NCBI RefSeq assembly: GCF_002008225.1
Contig: NZ_MRDH01000006.1
Coordinates: 744,001-808,000, forward strand
From: Agrobacterium salinitolerans
GTDB lineage: Bacteria > Pseudomonadota > Alphaproteobacteria > Rhizobiales > Rhizobiaceae
Direction: 5' to 3'
DNA: 64,000 nucleotides
A model generated the notes under the pieces. It had not been told where the DNA came from, searched no databases, and saw nothing but the letters and a program-made list of their open reading frames with translations. The position numbers and the translations under genes were made by a program. Positions 9,909-19,171 of the stretch are shown here, one piece after another; positions within the stretch are counted from its first letter, which is position 1, and the number at the start of each line of letters is the position of its first letter.

Positions 9909-10145
9909 TCAGGCCTGGGCCTTCTCGATAAACTTGACGGCGTCGCCGACCGTCAGGATCGAGTCAGCTGCGTCGTCGGGGATTTCAACGCCGAATTCTT
10001 CTTCGAAAGCCATGACCAGTTCAACGGTGTCGAGCGAATCAGCGCCCAGATCGTCAATGAAGCTGGCGCCTTCGACAACCTTGTCGGCGTCAACGCCAAG
10101 ATGATCAATTACAATTTTCTTTACGCGTTCTGCGATATCGCTCAT
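9909..10145 (-). CDS. acpP: Acyl carrier protein
   Basis: The 78-residue acidic protein carries fatty-acyl chains on a 4'-phosphopantetheine attached to Ser37 in [10 protein letters not shown], the canonical ACP motif. The start [10 protein letters not shown] is preceded by GAGGAAA at good spacing; the open frame runs 15 codons further upstream but without family similarity. It lies between fabG (upstream) and fabF (downstream), all on the minus strand. A terminator follows the gene. Confidence 0.97.
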   Translation of the reverse strand: MSDIAERVKKIVIDHLGVDADKVVEGASFIDDLGADSLDTVELVMAFEEEFGVEIPDDAADSILTVGDAVKFIEKAQA

Positions 10146-10495
10146 GTCGGTTTCCTCGACCTTTATTTTGAAGGGAATGCCTTGCGGCACCCTGCCCTGT
10201 TAGAAGCCCTCATGCGCCGTTCAAATCCGGCGCTGCTGGCAAACCCGTTCAACCCGTTCCAAGCTAGACATCGTCACGCAAAATCGCAACGGCTTCCTGT
10301 CTCTCCGGGACGACTGTTCACAGTCTTGGCCCGCTTAACATGGTTTCAATCGGTCGAAAAGCCTGAAAACGCGCTAAGCACAGCGTATGACAGGCAATTT
10401 CGCCGAAAACCAGTCGGCGGAGCCTTGCGGCGCCAGCTACCCAAGAAGGTGCTTAAACAGCGCCGCAATCCTTTTCATGACAGCCTTAGGCGCCG
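10146..10495. other. Gene-free region between fabG and acpP
   Basis: About 350 bases without a supportable gene. It holds the acpP ribosome-binding site and a candidate acpP promoter. No clear fabG terminator could be drawn, although GC-rich partial inverted repeats occur at 10400-10480. Confidence 0.6.
10261..10289 (-). promoter_or_regulatory. Candidate promoter for acpP
   Basis: On the minus strand TTGCGA (10284-10289) and TAGCTT (10261-10266) are 17 bp apart, about 115 bp upstream of the acpP ATG. Consensus match only, no experimental basis. Confidence 0.3.
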
Positions 10496-11233
10496 TCAGA
10501 TCATAGCCATGCCGCCATTGACGTGCAGGGTCTGGCCGGTCATGTAGCCCGCCTCGTTGGAGGCGAGGTAGAGAACGGCCGAGGCGACCTCAGCACCGGT
10601 TCCCATGCGCTTCATGGGAATGGCGCCCATGATGGCGTCTTTCTGCTTGTCGTTCAGCTTGCCGGTCATGGCGCTTTCGATGAAGCCCGGCGCCACGCAG
10701 TTGACGGTGACGTTGCGGGTGGCGATTTCCTGGGCCAGCGACTTCGAAAAACCGATCATGCCGGCCTTGGAGGCGCAATAGTTGGCCTGGCCGGGATTGC
10801 CGGTGACGCCGACGATGGAGGTGATGTTGATGATGCGGCCGAAACGGCGGCGCATCATCGGATGCGTCAGCTCACGCGTCAGGCGGAACATCGCCGTCAG
10901 GTTCACTTCGATGACGTTGTCCCAGTCCTCGTCGCTCATGCGAACGAAGAGGCCGTCCTTGGTGATGCCGGCATTGTTGACGAGAATATCGACACCTTCC
11001 AGTTCGGCTTCAGCCTTTTCGCCGAGCGCCTTGACCTCGGCGCGGTCGGCAAGGTTGGCCGGGAAAATCTTGACGCGCTCGCCAAGTTCCGCCGCCAGCG
11101 CCTCGAGCTTTTCAACGCGCGTGCCGTGCAGGCCGACGGTTGCGCCCTGGCTGTGCAGAAGGCGGGCGATTTCTTCGCCGATGCCGCCGGTTGCGCCGGT
11201 TACGAGAGCCTTGCGGCCTGTCAGATCAAACAT
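10496..11233 (-). CDS. fabG: 3-oxoacyl-[ACP] reductase FabG
   Basis: FabG reduces 3-oxoacyl-ACP with NADPH. The 245-residue short-chain dehydrogenase shows the cofactor loop TGATGGIG (about 12-19), NNAG (87-90) and the catalytic Ser139, Tyr152 and Lys156 in YCASKAG. The C-terminal TGQTLHVNGGMAMI tail is typical of FabG. It lies 82 bases downstream of fabD and upstream of acpP, the standard fabD-fabG-acpP-fabF order. Confidence 0.96.
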   Translation of the reverse strand: MFDLTGRKALVTGATGGIGEEIARLLHSQGATVGLHGTRVEKLEALAAELGERVKIFPANLADRAEVKALGEKAEAELEGVDILVNNAGITKDGLFVRMSDEDWDNVIEVNLTAMFRLTRELTHPMMRRRFGRIINITSIVGVTGNPGQANYCASKAGMIGFSKSLAQEIATRNVTVNCVAPGFIESAMTGKLNDKQKDAIMGAIPMKRMGTGAEVASAVLYLASNEAGYMTGQTLHVNGGMAMI

Positions 11234-11315
11234 GTCCTATTCCTTCTTTAGAGCTTCGGACTGAAAATGTTCAGCGCTGTTGCGCCCGATGAATGCGGCA
11301 GCCGGAGTATCCGTC

Positions 11316-12260
11316 TCAGCCGATAAGCGTGGCAAGAAGCTGGTCGATATCGGCAGCGCCGTTGACGGCAACGCCGTTCACCGTCTTGTCGATGCGGCGG
11401 GCAAGGCCCGTCAGCACCTTGCCGGAGCCGATCTCGTAAAGCTGCGTGACATTGTTGGCGGCGAACCATTCCACCGTCTCGCGCCAGCGCACCTGCCCCG
11501 TCACCTGCTCGACCAGCAGGGCGGCGATCTCATTGGCGTCGGAAACGGGAGCGGCGCGCACGTTGGCGATAACAGGCACGACCGGATTGTGCTTCTCGAC
11601 TTTCGCCAGAGCCTCACGCATCGCTTCCGCCGCCGGCGCCATCAGCGCGGAGTGGAAGGGGGCGGAAACCGGCAGCATAATGGCGCGCTTGGCGCCCTTG
11701 TCAGACGCGATCGCAGCAGCCTTCTCGACGGCGGCCTTGCCGCCGGAGATGACGAGTTGGCCACCGCCATTGTCATTGGCGATCTGGCAGACGCCGAGAA
11801 TGGCCGCTTCTTCGCAGATTGCCGAAACGGCGTCATGCTCAAGCCCGATAATCGCCGCCATGGCGCCCTCACCCACCGGCACGGCGGCCTGCATGGCATT
11901 GCCGCGAATGCGCAGAAGACGCGCGGTATCGGCAACCGAGAAGGTGCCGGCGGCACAGAGCGCCGAATATTCGCCGAGCGAGTGGCCGGCGACATAAGAA
12001 ACCGTATCGGACAGCTTGAAACCGCGCGCTTCGAGAACCCGCATGACCGCCATGGACACTGCCATGAGGGCCGGCTGGGCGTTGGCGGTCAGCGTCAGCG
12101 TCTCTTCAGGACCGTTCCACATGATATCGGAGAGCTTCTGGTCGAGCGCCTCGTCGACTTCCTGAAACACGGCGCGCGCTTCCGGATAGGTATCCGCCAG
12201 CTCCTTGCCCATGCCGACGGCCTGACTTCCCTGTCCGGGAAAAGTGAATGCAATACCCAT
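11316..12260 (-). CDS. fabD: Malonyl-CoA:ACP transacylase FabD
   Basis: FabD transfers malonyl groups from CoA to ACP. The 314-residue protein begins MGIAFTFPGQGSQ; the open frame runs 17 codons upstream, but AAGGA precedes this ATG. The active-site Ser94 sits in GHSLGEYSA and the partner His203 in SAPFHSALM. It is the promoter-proximal gene of the minus-strand fatty-acid cluster, divergent from the aldo/keto reductase. Confidence 0.96.
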   Translation of the reverse strand: MGIAFTFPGQGSQAVGMGKELADTYPEARAVFQEVDEALDQKLSDIMWNGPEETLTLTANAQPALMAVSMAVMRVLEARGFKLSDTVSYVAGHSLGEYSALCAAGTFSVADTARLLRIRGNAMQAAVPVGEGAMAAIIGLEHDAVSAICEEAAILGVCQIANDNGGGQLVISGGKAAVEKAAAIASDKGAKRAIMLPVSAPFHSALMAPAAEAMREALAKVEKHNPVVPVIANVRAAPVSDANEIAALLVEQVTGQVRWRETVEWFAANNVTQLYEIGSGKVLTGLARRIDKTVNGVAVNGAADIDQLLATLIG

Positions 12261-12485
12261 GGGATGTCGTCCTTCTTGTCTGGCGTTGCCTTTATTCTTG
12301 TCGACTTCCATTCACATTCCCGCCAGCGAAGTCAAGGCTTGAAGCCCCATGGCGGGCCCTCGCCAGGGGTTTTGCCGACCTGTTTTCCCCTTTTCTTTTC
12401 ATCATATTTTTTCTTGCACTGCGGCAAATCCCCATTACTTTCACCCCACCTTCCAAACTATCTGGCCAAGCACCGGGACATTTCC

Positions 12486-13529
12486 ATGAAACAAAGACTA
12501 TTGGGCCGCACGGGTATTTCCGTGTCTGAAATCTGCCTCGGCACCATGACGTGGGGCACGCAGAACACCGAAGCCGACGCGCACGCGCAGATGGATTACG
12601 CCGTCGAAAACGGCGTCAATTTCTTCGATACGGCAGAACTTTATCCTACCACCCCCGTTTCCGCCGAAACGCAGGGGCGGACGGAAGACTATATCGGCAC
12701 CTGGTTTGAAAAGACCGGAAAGCGCGATCAGGTCGTGCTCGCCACCAAGGTCGCAGGCTCTGGCCGTGACTACATTCGTGGCGGTCGCGATATCGACGCC
12801 GCAGCCATCCGCGAGGCGGTGGACACCAGCCTCAAGCGCCTGAAGACCGACTATATCGACCTCTACCAAATCCACTGGCCGAATCGCGGCACCTATCATT
12901 TCCGTGGCGCATGGAGCTTTGACGCTTCCGGCCAGGACACCAAGCGCACGCTCGCCGAAATCACCGAAAAGCTCGAAACGCTCGGCGAATTGGTGAAGGC
13001 CGGCAAGATCCGCGCCATTGGTCTCTCCAACGAAAGCGCCTGGGGCACGCAGAAATATATCGATATCGCGGAGGCTAACGGCCTGCCGCGCGTCGCCACC
13101 ATTCAGAATGAATACAACCTGCTGTACCGCAGCTTCGATCTCGATATGGCGGAAGTCGCCCACCACGAGGACGTCGGCCTGCTCGCATATTCGCCGCTGG
13201 CGGCAGGGCTGCTGACCGGCAAATACCAGAACGGCGCCCGCCCGGCGGGTTCACGCGGCAGCATCAACAAAGACCTCGGCGGTCGCCTGCAACCGCTTCA
13301 GGAAGCGCCGGTCAAGGCTTATCTGGAGCTTGCTGCCGCTCATGGCATCGATCCAGCAAAGCTCGCCATTGCCTTCTGCCTGACGCGCCCCTTCATGGCC
13401 TCCGTCATCATCGGCGCGACGACGATGGAACAGTTGAAGGTTGATATTGCGGCTGCGGATGTGACGCTGTCGGACGAGGTACTGAAGGGTGTAGCGGCGA
13501 TCCACCGGCAATATCCAATGCCGATCTGA
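12486..13529 (+). CDS. Tas-like aldo/keto reductase
   Basis: A 347-residue NADP-dependent oxidoreductase very similar in layout to E. coli Tas: LGTMTWGTQNTEADAHAQMDYA near the N terminus, and WPNRGTYHF. The catalytic tetrad is present as Asp48, Tyr53, Lys88 and His130. The frame is open far upstream, but MKQRLLGRTGISVSE is the family N terminus, so the start is the ATG at 12486. The physiological substrate is unknown. It is divergent from fabD across 225 bases and appears to be a single-gene unit. Confidence 0.88.
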   Translation: MKQRLLGRTGISVSEICLGTMTWGTQNTEADAHAQMDYAVENGVNFFDTAELYPTTPVSAETQGRTEDYIGTWFEKTGKRDQVVLATKVAGSGRDYIRGGRDIDAAAIREAVDTSLKRLKTDYIDLYQIHWPNRGTYHFRGAWSFDASGQDTKRTLAEITEKLETLGELVKAGKIRAIGLSNESAWGTQKYIDIAEANGLPRVATIQNEYNLLYRSFDLDMAEVAHHEDVGLLAYSPLAAGLLTGKYQNGARPAGSRGSINKDLGGRLQPLQEAPVKAYLELAAAHGIDPAKLAIAFCLTRPFMASVIIGATTMEQLKVDIAAADVTLSDEVLKGVAAIHRQYPMPI

Positions 13530-13561
13530 CGATGCAACAGCGCGCTTTTTCGCACTCGCCC

Positions 13562-13589
13562 TTGCATTCCGGGCAAAAATCCGTATAAG
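13562..13589 (+). promoter_or_regulatory. Candidate promoter of the rpsF operon
   Basis: TTGCAT (13562-13567) and TATAAG (13584-13589), 16 bp apart, lie about 230 bp before rpsF and 33 bp after the preceding stop codon. This gives a long leader consistent with post-transcriptional control. Confidence 0.45.
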
Positions 13590-13721
13590 CGCGCTGTTCA
13601 CAACACCCGGTCCAATTGGCTGGTGGCTGAACGGAGGGCTGGTTCCGGTAACGGAACAGCAGGAACCATAAGGTTTTTCCGGCCTCCCGTGTCTCCGCTC
13701 TCGACCGTCTCGAACAACGCT

Positions 13722-13805
13722 TTTCTTGCTTTAAGGCTCACGCCTTTTCAGGAGCAGTCGTTGAGGCTTAGCGCCGTTGCCGGGTGAAGGACGAAACGCA
13801 AGAAA
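13722..13805 (+). promoter_or_regulatory. Structured leader of rpsF (candidate S6:S18 autoregulatory element)
   Basis: A perfect 8-bp pairing, tttcttgc (13722-13729) with gcaagaaa (13798-13805), closes an 84-nt domain ending 12 bases before the rpsF start. Its 3' arm includes part of the AGAAAGG ribosome-binding region. Inside is a hairpin aaggc-tcac-gcctt (13733-13746) and a CCG-containing segment. S6:S18 mRNA elements controlling rpsF-rpsR are known in many bacteria; that this is one is my inference. Confidence 0.4.
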
Positions 13806-13817
13806 GGCAAAGCTTAA

Positions 13818-14279
13818 ATGGCTCTTTACGAACACATCTTCCTTGCCCGGCAGGATATTTCTGCCCAGCAGGTTGACGCACTTGTCGAGCAGTACAAGGG
13901 CGTTATCGAATCGTTCGGCGGTAAAGTCGGACGCGTCGAGAACTGGGGTCTGAAGTCCCTCACCTACCGCATCAAGAAGAACCGCAAGGCTCACTACGCT
14001 CTCATGGACATCGACGCTCCGGCGGCCGCCATCCATGAAGTCGAGCGCCAGATGCGCATCAACGAAGACGTTCTTCGTTACATGACCATCGCCGTCGAAG
14101 CCCACGAAGAAGGCCCGTCCGCGATGATGCAGAAGCGCGATCGCGACGACCGTCCGCGCCGTGACGGCGACCGTCCGGACCGTGGCCCGCGTGAAGATCG
14201 TGGTCCCCGCGCACCGCGCGAAGGTGGCTTCGGCGACCGCGAAGACCGTCCGCGCCGTCCGCGCGAAGACCGTGCATAA
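13818..14279 (+). CDS. rpsF: Small ribosomal subunit protein bS6
   Basis: S6 binds 16S rRNA together with S18 in the platform of the 30S subunit. Residues 1-100 form the S6 fold, with [13 protein letters not shown] and the conserved [21 protein letters not shown] segment. The remaining roughly 50 residues are a low-complexity tail of Arg/Asp/Gly/Pro repeats ([17 protein letters not shown]), a long extension common in Rhizobiales S6. The start has GAAAGG upstream, inside a potential leader structure. It is followed 13 bases later by rpsR. Confidence 0.97.
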   Translation: MALYEHIFLARQDISAQQVDALVEQYKGVIESFGGKVGRVENWGLKSLTYRIKKNRKAHYALMDIDAPAAAIHEVERQMRINEDVLRYMTIAVEAHEEGPSAMMQKRDRDDRPRRDGDRPDRGPREDRGPRAPREGGFGDREDRPRRPREDRA

Positions 14280-14292
14280 GGAGAATTGACCT

Positions 14293-14541
14293 ATGGCTGA
14301 CGCATCCTCTTCCCAGGCACGCCGCCCGTTCCACCGCCGTCGCAAGACGTGCCCCTTCTCCGGCGCCAACGCTCCGAAGATCGACTACAAGGACGTTCGT
14401 CTCCTGCAGCGCTACATTTCCGAGCGCGGCAAGATCGTTCCTTCCCGCATCACGGCCGTTTCCCAGAAGAAGCAGCGCGAACTCGCCCAGGCGATCAAGC
14501 GCGCCCGTTTCCTCGGCCTGCTGCCTTACGTCGTAGCATAA
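14293..14541 (+). CDS. rpsR: Small ribosomal subunit protein bS18
   Basis: S18 (82 residues) is the partner of S6 in the 30S platform. The conserved core is [20 protein letters not shown] and the C-terminal [18 protein letters not shown] lies 10 bases ahead of the ATG. It sits in the standard rpsF-rpsR-rplI operon, here interrupted by a DUF2232 gene. Confidence 0.97.
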   Translation: MADASSSQARRPFHRRRKTCPFSGANAPKIDYKDVRLLQRYISERGKIVPSRITAVSQKKQRELAQAIKRARFLGLLPYVVA

Positions 14542-14548
14542 TGAATTG

Positions 14549-14583
14549 AAGCGAGGCTGCGTTTTGGCGCGGCCTCGCTTTAT
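14549..14583 (+). terminator. Terminator-like hairpin after rpsR
   Basis: A 9-bp stem, aagcgaggc (14549-14557) with gcctcgctt (14572-14580), is followed by only a weak T stretch (TTTAT). It could attenuate expression of the downstream DUF2232 and rplI genes rather than stop it. Confidence 0.45.
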
Positions 14584-14689
14584 CTCAATCCTTCCGCGTT
14601 GGGCGCGGATCGATACCAAAAAACCCATGTTGGGGATGAGGCTCCAAGGAGCGATCCTCTAACTGCTTAAGTTTCAGCAGGACAGCGAA

Positions 14690-15664
14690 GTGCAGAAGTT
14701 GAATCAGACAGTGCTGATCTCCGGCGTTCTCGCCGGCATATGCGCCGCGTTTTTAACGCTTGGCGCAACGGCACAGTCGTCGCTTTCTTTCCTGCTTTAT
14801 GCCGGTTCCGCCATGCCGATTTTCATCGCCGGCATGGGCTGGGGCAACCGCGCCGCCATTATCGCAATCATCACCACGGCCATCATCGGTGCTTTGGTCA
14901 TGTCGCCGCTTTTCGCGCTGACGATTGCCATCTTCACGCTGATTCCCGCGGGCTGGCTTTCGCATCTCGCCAATCTGGCGCGCCCGGCCTCCGAACTCGG
15001 CGGCCCGGATGATCTGCTTGCCTGGTATCCGCTGTCCGGCATCGTGCTGCATCTGTGCATTCTGGTTTCCGTCGCCGTCGTCATTCTCGGCTGGATGATC
15101 GGTTACGGTCCCGATCTCGTCGCGCGCATGGTCGATGTGATGATGACCTCGGTTCAGAGCCGCGAACCCCTGTTCGAGCCCAATGTCGAGGCGCTGGCGC
15201 AAACAAAGACCCTGTTGGTGCTGATGCTGCCGATCGTTCAGGGCGGCCTCTGGGTCATCCTTTTGTTTGCCGCCTATTATTTCGCGACGCGAGTGGTCGG
15301 CACCTTCGGCAAGGGTCTTCGCCCGCGCGAGGACATCGCTTCGGCACTGCGCATGCACCGCAACGCCATCTTCATTTTCCTCGCTGGCATCGTCGCCATG
15401 TTCCTTGGCGGCGTCGCGGCCATGGTCGGAGCGGTCATCTGCGGCACCTTCGGCGCGGGCTTCCTGATGGCGGGTTACGCCTCGCTGCACAAGCGCGCGC
15501 GTGGAAAGGACTGGCGTCTGCCGGTTCTCATTCTCGCATATCTCTCGGCGGTCTTTGTCTTTCCGCTGTTCATCATTCTCGTGTTCGGCCTGAGCGACGT
15601 GCGCAGCACGATCTCTCTTACTCCGACGCGGAAAACCGACAATACGAACGAAACCAACAACTAG
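14690..15664 (+). CDS. DUF2232 family integral membrane protein
   Basis: A 324-residue, very hydrophobic protein with about eight membrane segments, for example around 8-27, 34-50, 55-75, 115-138, 178-200, 230-262 and 285-305. The cytoplasmic C-terminal tail is [14 protein letters not shown]. It matches the DUF2232 (YybS-like) family found between rpsR and rplI in Rhizobiales. The start is GTG, with AGGAC upstream, so initiation may be weak. Function is unknown. It lies 14 bases before rplI and is presumably cotranscribed. Confidence 0.8.
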   Translation: MQKLNQTVLISGVLAGICAAFLTLGATAQSSLSFLLYAGSAMPIFIAGMGWGNRAAIIAIITTAIIGALVMSPLFALTIAIFTLIPAGWLSHLANLARPASELGGPDDLLAWYPLSGIVLHLCILVSVAVVILGWMIGYGPDLVARMVDVMMTSVQSREPLFEPNVEALAQTKTLLVLMLPIVQGGLWVILLFAAYYFATRVVGTFGKGLRPREDIASALRMHRNAIFIFLAGIVAMFLGGVAAMVGAVICGTFGAGFLMAGYASLHKRARGKDWRLPVLILAYLSAVFVFPLFIILVFGLSDVRSTISLTPTRKTDNTNETNN

Positions 15665-15678
15665 AAAGGATCAAGAAG

Positions 15679-16254
15679 ATGGACGTTATTCTTCTCGAAC
15701 GCATCAACAAGCTCGGCCAGATGGGCGAAACCGTCAAGGTTCGCGACGGCTATGCCCGTAACTTCCTGCTGCCGCAGGGCAAGGCGCTGCGCGCCAATGC
15801 TGCCAACAAGACCCGTTTCGAAACCGAGCGCGCAACGCTCGAAGCCCGTAACCTCGAGCGCAAGTCGGAAGCCCAGAAGGTTGCCGAAGCCCTCGAAGGC
15901 AAGTCCTTCATCGTCGTCCGTTCGGCTGGCGAAACCGGCCAGCTCTACGGTTCTGTCGCTGCTCGCGACGTCGTCGAAATCCTCGGCGCCGAAGGCTTCA
16001 ACATCGGCCGCAACCAGGTTGAGCTGAACACGCCGATCAAGACCATCGGTCTGCACAACGTTACCCTGCACCTGCACGCCGAAGTCGAGCTGCAGGTCGA
16101 GCTGAACGTTGCCCGTTCGGCTGAAGAAGCAGAGCGTCAGGCCAAGGGCGAAAGCCTCACCTCCGCTGACGCCATTTACGGCGTTGACGAAGACGCGCTG
16201 CGTCCGGAAGATTTCTTCGACCCGGAAGCTGACCGCGACGGCGACGACGAATAA
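15679..16254 (+). CDS. rplI: Large ribosomal subunit protein bL9
   Basis: L9 (191 residues) bridges the L1 stalk base and extends from the 50S surface. It begins [21 protein letters not shown] with the signature [13 protein letters not shown], followed by a long helix and the C-terminal rRNA-binding domain. An acidic tail of about 40 residues ending DRDGDDE goes beyond the E. coli protein and is typical of this lineage. AAAGGA lies 9 bases before the ATG. The open frame extends 5' but without L9 similarity. Confidence 0.97.
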   Translation: MDVILLERINKLGQMGETVKVRDGYARNFLLPQGKALRANAANKTRFETERATLEARNLERKSEAQKVAEALEGKSFIVVRSAGETGQLYGSVAARDVVEILGAEGFNIGRNQVELNTPIKTIGLHNVTLHLHAEVELQVELNVARSAEEAERQAKGESLTSADAIYGVDEDALRPEDFFDPEADRDGDDE

Positions 16255-16276
16255 GATCTGGCCTAACGGTCAAAGG

Positions 16277-16308
16277 AAAACCCCGGATGGCGACATCCGG
16301 GGTTTTTT
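16277..16308. terminator. Strong bidirectional terminator between rplI and the efflux operon
   Basis: A perfect 9-bp stem (16281-16289 with 16294-16302), GCGA tetraloop and T6 tail, preceded by A4, so it can work in both directions. It separates the convergent rplI (+) and HlyD-family gene (-). Confidence 0.9.
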
Positions 16309-16357
16309 GTTTGTTGTGTTTGTAGAGGGGGGTATCCCTCCGCAAACTCAACGCCCA

Positions 16358-17425
16358 CTACCTCGCCGCCGTCTCCGTGCGCTCAGGCGCCTTGCTCTTG
16401 TCCACATGCACCACCACCGACATGCCCGGAGAAAGCTCCGCCGTCAGGGGCTGATCGGCATCGATCGCGATCCGTACGCCGAGGCGCTGGGCGATCTTTA
16501 CGAAATTACCCGTCGCATTGTCAGGCTTGATAACGGCGAATTCCGAACCCGTCGCCGGCGAGAACCGTTCCACATGGCCGGTAAGCTTGCGGCGATGCAG
16601 CGCGTCCACCGAGATCGTCACCGGCTGGCCAACCTGCATGCCGGCGAGCTGGGTTTCCTTGAAATTGGCGATAACCCAGACATCATGCGGCACAACGGCC
16701 ATCAGCTGCGTGCCGGCGGTGACATATTGGCCAGTGCGCACGCCGATTTCGCCGAGCCTGCCATCGACCGGCGCGTGGATTTCGGTATTGGCAAGATCGA
16801 TCCGGGCCAGTTCGACGGCGGCTTCGGCATTGGCGACGGCTGCCTGCAGCGAGCTGCGGTTGACGATGATCGTCTGCAAATCCTGTCGCGACACTTCCAG
16901 CGCCGCCTTTGCCTGCGACAGCGATGCCCTCGCCTTTTCCAGCGCGGCATGAGCTTCTTCCTGGAGGCTTGAGGTTCCTACCCCGCTTTTGATGAGATTG
17001 TCCTGCCGGTCGGAGGCGAGCTGCGCCTGTTTCAGCGAGGCCTGCGCGCTGTCAACCGCCGCCTCGCTGGAGCGAATATTGGCATTGGCCGCATTTTCCT
17101 GCTGGCGGGAATTGTCGAGTGCCGCCTTATGCGTATCGAGCGTTGCTTCCGCCTGGGCCTGTTTCTGGCGATAGATGCGGTCGTCGATCTTCGCCAGCAG
17201 GGTGCCCTGCTTGACTTCCTGATAGTCCTTCACCGGAACATTCACCACATAGCCACTCACCTGCGGGCTCATCGTCGTGACATAACCCCGCACGAAGGCA
17301 TTGTCGGTCATTTCGACGGTGGAAAGGAACGGCGGCAGCCGCCAGGCGTAAAGCACCAGCGCCACACCGGCGATGCCGCCGAGCAGCACGAGAATGGAAA
17401 CGGGGGTAAAAAACTTCTTCAGCAT
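16358..17425 (-). CDS. HlyD/EmrA-family membrane fusion protein
   Basis: The periplasmic adaptor of a tripartite efflux pump. The 355 residues contain one N-terminal membrane anchor (about 8-29), a lipoyl/barrel-sandwich half (VSGYVVNVPVKDYQEVKQGTLL), a long coiled-coil hairpin rich in Ala/Gln/Lys (about 80-190), then NTEIHAPVDGRLGEIGVRTGQYV and a beta-barrel. This is the EmrA/VceA type paired with DHA2 MFS pumps. It lies 18 bases downstream of the pump gene, with a MarR regulator at the operon head. Substrates are likely hydrophobic drugs or phenolics, by family inference. Confidence 0.88.
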   Translation of the reverse strand: MLKKFFTPVSILVLLGGIAGVALVLYAWRLPPFLSTVEMTDNAFVRGYVTTMSPQVSGYVVNVPVKDYQEVKQGTLLAKIDDRIYRQKQAQAEATLDTHKAALDNSRQQENAANANIRSSEAAVDSAQASLKQAQLASDRQDNLIKSGVGTSSLQEEAHAALEKARASLSQAKAALEVSRQDLQTIIVNRSSLQAAVANAEAAVELARIDLANTEIHAPVDGRLGEIGVRTGQYVTAGTQLMAVVPHDVWVIANFKETQLAGMQVGQPVTISVDALHRRKLTGHVERFSPATGSEFAVIKPDNATGNFVKIAQRLGVRIAIDADQPLTAELSPGMSVVVHVDKSKAPERTETAAR

Positions 17426-17443
17426 GATGTCACTCTTGGATGT

Positions 17444-19171
17444 TCAAGACTGTGTCGCTGGCGCAGCACCGGCATTTCCCGAAAGGAGTGGCCAGATGCG
17501 TCGCCAGGCAAGATGGATTAAAAGGAAGGCAAGCGCCAGCGCCGAGACAACGGCGATCAGCAGAAACGTATCGTTATAAGCAAGCACATAGGCTTCCCTG
17601 CTGACCTGCTGACCGAGCAGCGACAGCCCCTCGGCCTTCAGCAATGCCGGATCGGTGATGACATGACTGTAAGCGCCGGAAAGTTGCGAGACGCGCTGGG
17701 CGACTGCGGGATTGGTGAGCAGGATATTTTCCACCAGAATATTGGAGTGGAATTTTTCCCGCAGCGTCACGAAACTGCCGAGCAGGCCCGTCATCAGCAT
17801 CGATCCGGTAATCTGCGTAAACAGGAAGATGGTGATGAAATTCACCAGATAGGGTGTGCCCCTTGCAATCGCTGCGCCAAAACCCTTCGCCATGACAGGC
17901 GGCAGGAACATGGCGGCGCCGAACGCAATCATCATCTGGCTGAGATACATTTGCTCCGGGCGGGTCAGATTCGTGGACTGACTGTCCATAAAGGACCCGG
18001 CGGCAATCAGCGTCAGCGCAATGACATGGGCCGTATCGACATATTTCGTCAACATCAACCAGGCGCAGGCCGCCCCACCCAGGAGGGTCGCCAGCAGCAC
18101 CAGCGCATAAAGCGGAATTGTCTGATCATTGAGCAGGCCGAGCTGCTGGTAAAAGCTGACGGCCGTCGAGGATTGTTCAGACGATACCGCTCTATAGACC
18201 AGCAGGACCGCGATGGCGTGCAGGTTGGTTTTGGAGAAAATCCAGCGCAGGTCGAGAAGCGGGTTCTGGCGCGGCAATTCAATGAAAGCCATCAGTGTCA
18301 GAAGAGCAATGGATGTCGCCAGCAGCGCACCGAGCCACCAGGTTTCGAACCACCAATAGAACCGGCCGAGCGTCAGCATCACCGCGAGGCAACCGAGACC
18401 GCCAGCAAACAGGAGATAGCTTAGAATATCCATGCGCTCGATGACTTTCGCGCGCGGCGGCGGCGTGACCTTGAGGACATAGATCATGGCAAGCGAGATC
18501 AGCGCAAAGCCGACTTCCATTGAATAGAGGGCGTTCCAGCCGTCAATCGCCAGCAGCGAGGGTGAGACCATGCGCGCAATCGGCGCGGACAGCAGGGTTC
18601 CCGTCAGCGCAATGCTGAAGCCGAGCGAGAATTTTCGCGCGGGCGGAAAAGCTTCTAGTATGTAGAGGAAGCCGAGCGAGGAAATCGGTGCGGCGGCCAT
18701 GCCGCTGATGAAGCGGATGACGATCGCCGAATGCAGATCGGTGACGAAAAGATTGAGGCAGTTGGCGATGACAAAGGCGACGATCGAAAGCTCGGCGAAG
18801 GGTCGCAGGCCATATTGCGCCCTGACCTTGAACAAAGCGATGGAGAAGGTGGCATAGGGCGCCATATAGGCCGCCGAAAGCCAGGCCACCTCAGCCACGG
18901 TTGCGGAAAACTCGCCCTGCAGCTGATAGAGATTGGCCATGACGAGGTTCATGCCGAGACCCTGCGTGATGAAAAAACACAGCCCAGCGAAAATGAAGCA
19001 GAGCCGCAGCCACAGCGGCCGTTCCGGCTGAACGGGCGCGGCAAGCGTTGGTTCCGGTTCCGCAACTGTCGCAGAAACGACCGCAGGTGTCACATTCGCC
19101 TGCTTCTCCGCCGCATCCGGTTCCTGGTTAAGCCTCACATCGTGATCATTCTGCGATACCACAGAGCTCAT
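17444..19171 (-). CDS. DHA2 (EmrB-type) MFS drug efflux transporter
   Basis: A 575-residue inner-membrane proton antiporter with a cytoplasmic N-terminal tail (about 1-50) and about 14 membrane helices. A periplasmic loop of about 70 residues precedes the final helix, as in EmrB. It works with the adjacent HlyD-family adaptor and an outer-membrane channel that is not encoded here. Its start overlaps the end of the marR gene by 4 bases (GTGA/ATGA type), so the three genes form one regulated unit. Confidence 0.87.
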   Translation of the reverse strand: MSSVVSQNDHDVRLNQEPDAAEKQANVTPAVVSATVAEPEPTLAAPVQPERPLWLRLCFIFAGLCFFITQGLGMNLVMANLYQLQGEFSATVAEVAWLSAAYMAPYATFSIALFKVRAQYGLRPFAELSIVAFVIANCLNLFVTDLHSAIVIRFISGMAAAPISSLGFLYILEAFPPARKFSLGFSIALTGTLLSAPIARMVSPSLLAIDGWNALYSMEVGFALISLAMIYVLKVTPPPRAKVIERMDILSYLLFAGGLGCLAVMLTLGRFYWWFETWWLGALLATSIALLTLMAFIELPRQNPLLDLRWIFSKTNLHAIAVLLVYRAVSSEQSSTAVSFYQQLGLLNDQTIPLYALVLLATLLGGAACAWLMLTKYVDTAHVIALTLIAAGSFMDSQSTNLTRPEQMYLSQMMIAFGAAMFLPPVMAKGFGAAIARGTPYLVNFITIFLFTQITGSMLMTGLLGSFVTLREKFHSNILVENILLTNPAVAQRVSQLSGAYSHVITDPALLKAEGLSLLGQQVSREAYVLAYNDTFLLIAVVSALALAFLLIHLAWRRIWPLLSGNAGAAPATQS

